From the NCBI GenBank assembly GCA_028023455.1, contig JAQFVV010000518.1, forward strand, positions 186,001-250,000: a stretch of 64,000 nt of DNA, written 5' to 3'. The notes below the pieces were generated by a model. The model had not been told where the DNA came from. It did not search any database and saw only the letters and a program-made list of their open reading frames with translations. This document shows, in pieces, positions 59,064 to 64,000 of the stretch (the stretch's first letter is position 1; every line of letters begins with the position of its first letter). This DNA comes from Epiperipatus broadwayi (Eukaryota; Onychophora; Udeonychophora; Euonychophora; Peripatidae). Made by a program: the position numbers and the translations under genes.

Positions 59064-59309
59064 ATGGATATACTACGAAATAAAATGGATATAAGTTGTA
59101 ATGCTGAAAAAATGTTTGGAATATTTATTGATACAGCTTTATTAATATTTCACCGAAGAACTGTTTTGGTACATAAAAAACCACAGCTCGGACATCATAC
59201 GGAGTCTAATGAAAAAATTGGAGACGCATTATTATTTATAAGCCTATCCAAGATTTATTTTTTAAATAGTAATAAGACAATTGTATATTGCATGAATTAT
59301 TTTATATAA
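59064..59309 (+). CDS. Unrecognised 81-codon open frame
   Basis: The frame begins MDILRNKMDISCNAEKMFGI and includes a GC-richer stretch around RRTVLVHKKPQLGHHTESNE (59,155-59,215) with less biased codons than surrounding frames. It lies about 300 nt downstream of the promoter-like block. No domain, signal peptide or membrane segment is recognised, and the C-terminal third is AT-driven. It may be a small exon, a retroelement fragment or chance. Confidence 0.2.
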   Translation: MDILRNKMDISCNAEKMFGIFIDTALLIFHRRTVLVHKKPQLGHHTESNEKIGDALLFISLSKIYFLNSNKTIVYCMNYFI

Positions 59310-62300
59310 TATTATATCAAAAGGAGTAAAATGTTATATCCTTTCTGAAGGTAACATTTTTTTTTTTTTAAAGTGATATATAAAAATACCAAACGAAAGT
59401 TTAAATGTATTAAGAAGGAAACTTATATAAAAAAGTGAACATATAGTTGAATAAAAGATGGATCCATAAAAATACAAATAGTACTTAAAAGTTTATCGGA
59501 TAACTAAAGCTAAATTAGATGGAATATGCATGGATACGCCGGCAGAGAAAATACTTAAAAAAACTTCACGGGATTAATTAATATTATGATTTAATAATTA
59601 TCATCCTAAATACTAAAACCAAGGATTATTTTCTATAAATTTTACTAAATGGATTAATAATTATTTTTATTTTAAACTTTAACGCGCTTGGAGGAGAACA
59701 TTTTTAAAAACTCTAGAGAAAATAATAAACATTTTGGACTTATCAGGAACTATCATCAAGAAAATATGTAATTATAGTTTTGATTCCTTTTATTTTGTTA
59801 ACCTAGTTTAAATCTAAATTTTTTATAAGATTAGGAAAACATAAAAACATTAATTTATTAATATTAAAATTTTATAATATAACAATCTAATAATTTAGCT
59901 AAAAATATTTTAATATAAAGTGTATGGGTGTGAATTTTTTTTTATATCTGCAATGCTCAAGTGGATAAAGGAAGCCTACTGAACACGATGACTAGATAAA
60001 GGTTATTGGTAATAATAATAACTATTGATAATTTATAATGTATATTTTTTTTGTTTTCTTTAGATCATCCATAAATTGGAAGAATGAAGTGTAAAAGTTT
60101 TTTTTACTTATATGTACCGCATTTCATACAACATTTTAAAAAAACATTATGAGATAGGATTGATTTGAAAATATGCATACGACGATTTTTTTTTTATTAG
60201 TGATATAATCCAACATAACAAATAATTATGTGATTCTTTTAAAATTTTCATGTTATGGGATATTCAAATATTGTCTAAGTAGATTGTATATGATTAGACA
60301 TATAGAATAATGAAGTAAGCAGACTTTTCTTGTGGAACAGCTAGATTGTTTAACTATTAATGAATTTTATTTATTGTTTTGTAAATGCAGATAGTTATTT
60401 ATCGATGTAAGATGTGGAAAATCTTGAGAAATAATGTTGAGATAGTGGCTTGGAAGTACTTAGTGAACAGGAAACCAAGATGATGTTTTAAGAAATAGGA
60501 TGTTATAAGGAATGGAAATAATATTTAGTCTTTATGTGAATATCAGCATAGTTAACAAAGCCCTATGACTGATACACATTTTATTTGGACAGTGTTTATA
60601 TTTCTTTAAATATTTGATGTTCTAATAAAGCTGAAGAAATAGCTTTAACATCGTCCCTGTACTAGAGGATATTAGGCAGGTAAATGTCATACCTCTTCGC
60701 ACTGTGCCATGATTTTGAGATATGTTAAGAGTAATACTCTAGCTTTCTTCCTTAATCCTATGCATCTGTTTTCGCTATCTTTATTTCATGTAACTGCATC
60801 GTTTAGTAAGATATGTTTAAGAGAAATGATAAATAATTTAGAACTTAGGTTATGCTATCGTTTTGTATAAGATTGGTTTATTTGCTTAGAAGGAATAGGA
60901 TGTTATAACTTAAAATTGAAGATCCAAAGTATCCTAAGGAAAGAAAAGAATCATAGAATATATTTTGAATTTTATTTCGGAAATGAAATATAAAATTTTT
61001 CAAAAATAAAGTATCTAAACAAAGATATTTTCTTTAAAGTGATAATAATTTTAAATGCTTTAGTATTATTTTTTTTAAGAGAAAAATAAGTATTGCATAT
61101 TTTTTTTAAAATACAATAGTACAAAGTAAATTATGTAAACAATATGCATAGTATATTTTTTGTTTATTGATTAACAGAAATATATTGATGATTACACTTA
61201 TATCATACTAAAGTAAGGCTTAAAGAAGAATATATTATGATTAGTAAACATTGTGTGATAAATACTAAAATCTAGTACTGAATTTTGGATAATATTTTGT
61301 GTAACATCTTTGACTTTGCAAGATGAAATTTTTTTTAATATTTTGAGAAATCCATACTCATTATTTTGTTTCTATAGAATGTTTTCCTATGAATTTTTTT
61401 TAAAATAAGATAGTTTAACAATATTAAGGATAAAATGTTGTTGCTAATAAAGTAAATAAATATATTTGTAATAAGTTAACCATAATGAGAAACCAAATAG
61501 TAACATTTTTTTTAAATTTTGTCCTAAATCTAAATAAAGATATAATTGAAATATAAATTATTTTTTTTATAACCCGGTAGATCAAACTGTAAAGTAAAAA
61601 GGTTAAGGATATCCACTGTAAATAGTGTAAATAAATTGTTTATTTATTTGTTGTTAATAATAAACTTTGTTAAATTTTGTTATTTCAAAAATTTTGTGTC
61701 CGAGTTATTTATTTCTCCACATCGCTGCATGAAATCACGATATATGCATAATAATTGAAACAAATATATAATTTTGCACAAAAGATAAATAGAGAATTAT
61801 TTTAAGAATTTTAAATATTTTATTGGTATTCATTATAATTAAATAATCATAATCTTACATTATTTTATTGGTCATAAATCAGTTATCACAATATTATATT
61901 AAATTATATGCTATCAGTTGCCACACATATTTTGTTTGTCAGATTATTAAAATGCTACCACGTATTTATTATATCATTACATGAAGATATAAGATCATAT
62001 TATATTATTTCATTATTTTATTATGGTAATAAAATTATAGTAAAAAGAAAAGATATACAGAATTAGTTAAACAATGAAGAATATTATTACTGTTATTTAT
62101 TATTATTAGTTTAAGTGTAGTAGATTATGACATAAAATCCCTTCTCATATTTTACTACCGTATTTTTAAATTAACTTAGAATAAACTTTATGAACCTGAG
62201 ATTATTTTATTGAGCTAGATTATTACAAATAGAAGATTAAGACTTAATTATTAGTTTAATCTTAGTGAGTAGAAGTTATTAAAGTCATAAGAATACTATG

Positions 62301-63299
62301 AGTTTGTTATTTGAAATAGTAATAAAGGGGGGATAGTGTTCTTATGCCATTGAGGTAGTATCCTGTGGGATATTGGCTCAATGTAATCTATCTTGTCACC
62401 TGTATTTTCACTTCAAGTCTCATGAAAATATTAAATATTTATTTAATTTATTTTTATAAACTGAACCTTATTCGTATTTTAAATTTGAGCTAGTGAAATA
62501 TTTTAATTTTAATGCTGAATATTTTAGTTGTTAATTATTAACTGAGATAGAACCCGTTTTATTCCATATCATATATTATCTGGAAGTGAGGATACACGAG
62601 ATGAAGGTTAGAATATATATATGCAAAATATCCAGTTTTGATGTACCATCATTTGACTGCTTCCATCTCCATTTAGCATTTTTCTCAAAGATTCTGTAGT
62701 CTTTACAATCATATTTCCTCTCTTATTTTTATCACTACAATCAAATTTATTTTTAACACTTTCATTCTTCAATTGTTTGCCAATTCTAACATTATTGTTT
62801 CCCGTGATAATTTTAAAATGATGTTTGGTCTGATCAAAAGCATTTTATATACTCATATAAAATTATTTCCCTTCTTTATCATAATGAAAACTTGTTGGAC
62901 TGTTAATTGGTTTGTGATCTTTATTCATTCGCTTTTAACTTCTCTTTAGACAATTTATCATGACTATTGAAATTTATTTAAATTTATAGATGAAATGTCA
63001 GTAGGGAAAAATGCGAATTCATTCATTTTTTTTCGACACTTGTGGGATTGTAATTCATTACAATCACCTTTTTTAAACATTTTTATCCATGGAAAGTCTT
63101 GTCAGAATTTATCTTATTTTTATGATTCATAGTTTCTCTTCTCTATTATTATCTCATACATCCATTTCATGTGATCACTTTGTAAATCTTTATTAACTCT
63201 AGAATTCTAGTTTAAAATTTTAACTGTCCATCTATTGTCACAATATCTCCCAACTACCAGTTTGAAACAGTATAATATATGTGATGTAATGTATTGTGA
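59310..63299. other. AT-rich stretch without recognised genes
   Basis: A few islands stand out: an acceptor-like TTTTTTTTGTTTTCTTTAG (60,045-60,063), a GC-richer patch with a strong donor-like GGCAG|GTAAAT (60,676-60,683), an AATAAAC...GTGTCCGAG block (61,648-61,705), and a G-run AAAGGGGGGATAG (62,326-62,338) followed by a short GC-richer segment. These could be untranslated exons or retroelement edges, but no coding frame links them. Confidence 0.4.
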
Positions 63300-63990
63300 C
63301 TTCTCCTTAAACGAAGTCAAGAATATCTCAGCAATTATACCCAGATAAACCTGTTAGCCACTTTATTTTCCATTCCCCACTCTAAATTTTCCCATATTCT
63401 GCTCCATCCCATTTCCACAACATAATCTTTGTTAACTCTATAATTTTTATATCTAAATCCCTTTATATTTCCCCAAACCCAGCATAAAAATCAATAATTC
63501 ACTTTCTGTATAATCACTTTTTTCATATTTATTCTTTCATAACTTCATTATATGTACCCTTTCTGTTTTCAAGCATTTACATTCAATTAACAAATGCCTA
63601 ATATTTTCTATTCCTTCTTTACATAATTTACAAAATAAATGACCCATTTTTTTTTTCATTTACATGTATAACTATCCATTCTAGTGCCATCTAGTGTAAT
63701 CTTGAGCAAATAATGATTGTCAGATACATGTAAAATCCATATCATTAGTATTTAAATACCCATCATCAGATCAGTTTCTAACTTTTGCCTTTATTAATGA
63801 CACATGACATTCAAAATGAAAAGTAATGTAGACATGCATCCAGCAAGAATCTTTAACACTACAGCAATTTTCATAATAAAACATTAAATTTAAATCAGCC
63901 TTAACACAAACAATTTTAGTATATTCAGTTCTCCCTAACTTCAGGAACATTATTTTCCCTAGTATCAATATTAATAATAACCACAAATCA
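63300..63990 (-). pseudogene. LINE C-terminal relic with Cys/His motif
   Basis: The minus-strand translation contains DNHYLLKITLDGTRMD-like sequence followed by GHLFCKLCKEGIENIRHLLI-EC (about 63,560-63,650), the C-X2-C...H...C motif common at the C-terminus of LINE ORF2 proteins. A 71-codon frame precedes it (63,771-63,986). The element may continue beyond the window edge. Frames are broken, so it is a relic; the clade is not assignable. Confidence 0.5.
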
Positions 63991-64000
63991 CTAAATTGAC

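Noticed and set aside
62326-62400. AAAGGGGGGATAGTG as a possible LTR-retrotransposon polypurine tract, with the AATAAAC...GTGTCCGAG block at 61.65 kb as an LTR end
   Set aside because: No matching second LTR, primer-binding site or gag/pol frame was found, and the order of the two signals is wrong for a single element.

Overview
This is eukaryotic, almost certainly metazoan, DNA. It is very A+T-rich by eye (not computed) and gene-poor. It contains a clan-2-type cytochrome P450, several non-LTR retrotransposon (LINE) remnants, a Penelope-like element, tRNA-headed SINE-like repeats, many long inverted repeats and many microsatellites. An uninterrupted P450 gene plus Penelope, CR1/Jockey-like and L1/Tx1-like elements in such AT-rich DNA would suit a cnidarian such as a hydrozoan. 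Another AT-rich invertebrate, for example a mollusc, is not excluded. There are no prokaryotic operons, CRISPR arrays or canonical rRNA/tRNA genes.

Layout. 0-19 kb: non-coding, with one plausible internal coding exon (4.2 kb) and a run of foldback elements (1.7, 2.4, 9.3, 10.4, 13.0, 14.9 and 15.2 kb). 19.7-21.2 kb: a 5'-truncated Penelope-like element with a 430-codon open frame (RT motif C plus a GIY-YIG nuclease with a CCHH zinc-finger pattern). 21-35 kb: SINE-like relics, tandem duplications and clusters of foldback or TIR elements. 37.6-39.1 kb: the one clearly intact host gene, a single-exon cytochrome P450 on the minus strand with an E-box just upstream. 40-42 kb: two more large foldbacks. 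41.8-45.1 kb: a minus-strand CR1/Jockey-like LINE ending in a long AAT tail. 45.6-50.1 kb: a divergently oriented L1/Tx1-like LINE with a CCHC ORF1. 50.8-53.3 kb: a decayed RTE-like LINE (plus). 55.6-57.7 kb: another decayed RTE-like LINE (minus) with nested insertions. 58.7 kb: a CCAAT/TATA promoter-like block. 63.3-64 kb: a further LINE C-terminal relic.

Most notable observation: one dispersed family (copies at 12.2, 40.1, 40.9 and 54.7 kb) carries a hammerhead-ribozyme-like catalytic core (CTGATGA, stem II, GAAA). It is essentially intact at 54.66 kb and 40.1 kb. In the 40-kb copies it lies next to a tRNA-like segment, inside a ~1-kb foldback. Two other foldback families and the 3' flank of the Penelope element carry weaker CTGANGA...GAAA cores. 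The window may therefore hold a set of ribozyme-bearing, non-autonomous retroelements alongside a Penelope-like element, a class already known to carry hammerheads. Closing stems I and III could not be established by eye.
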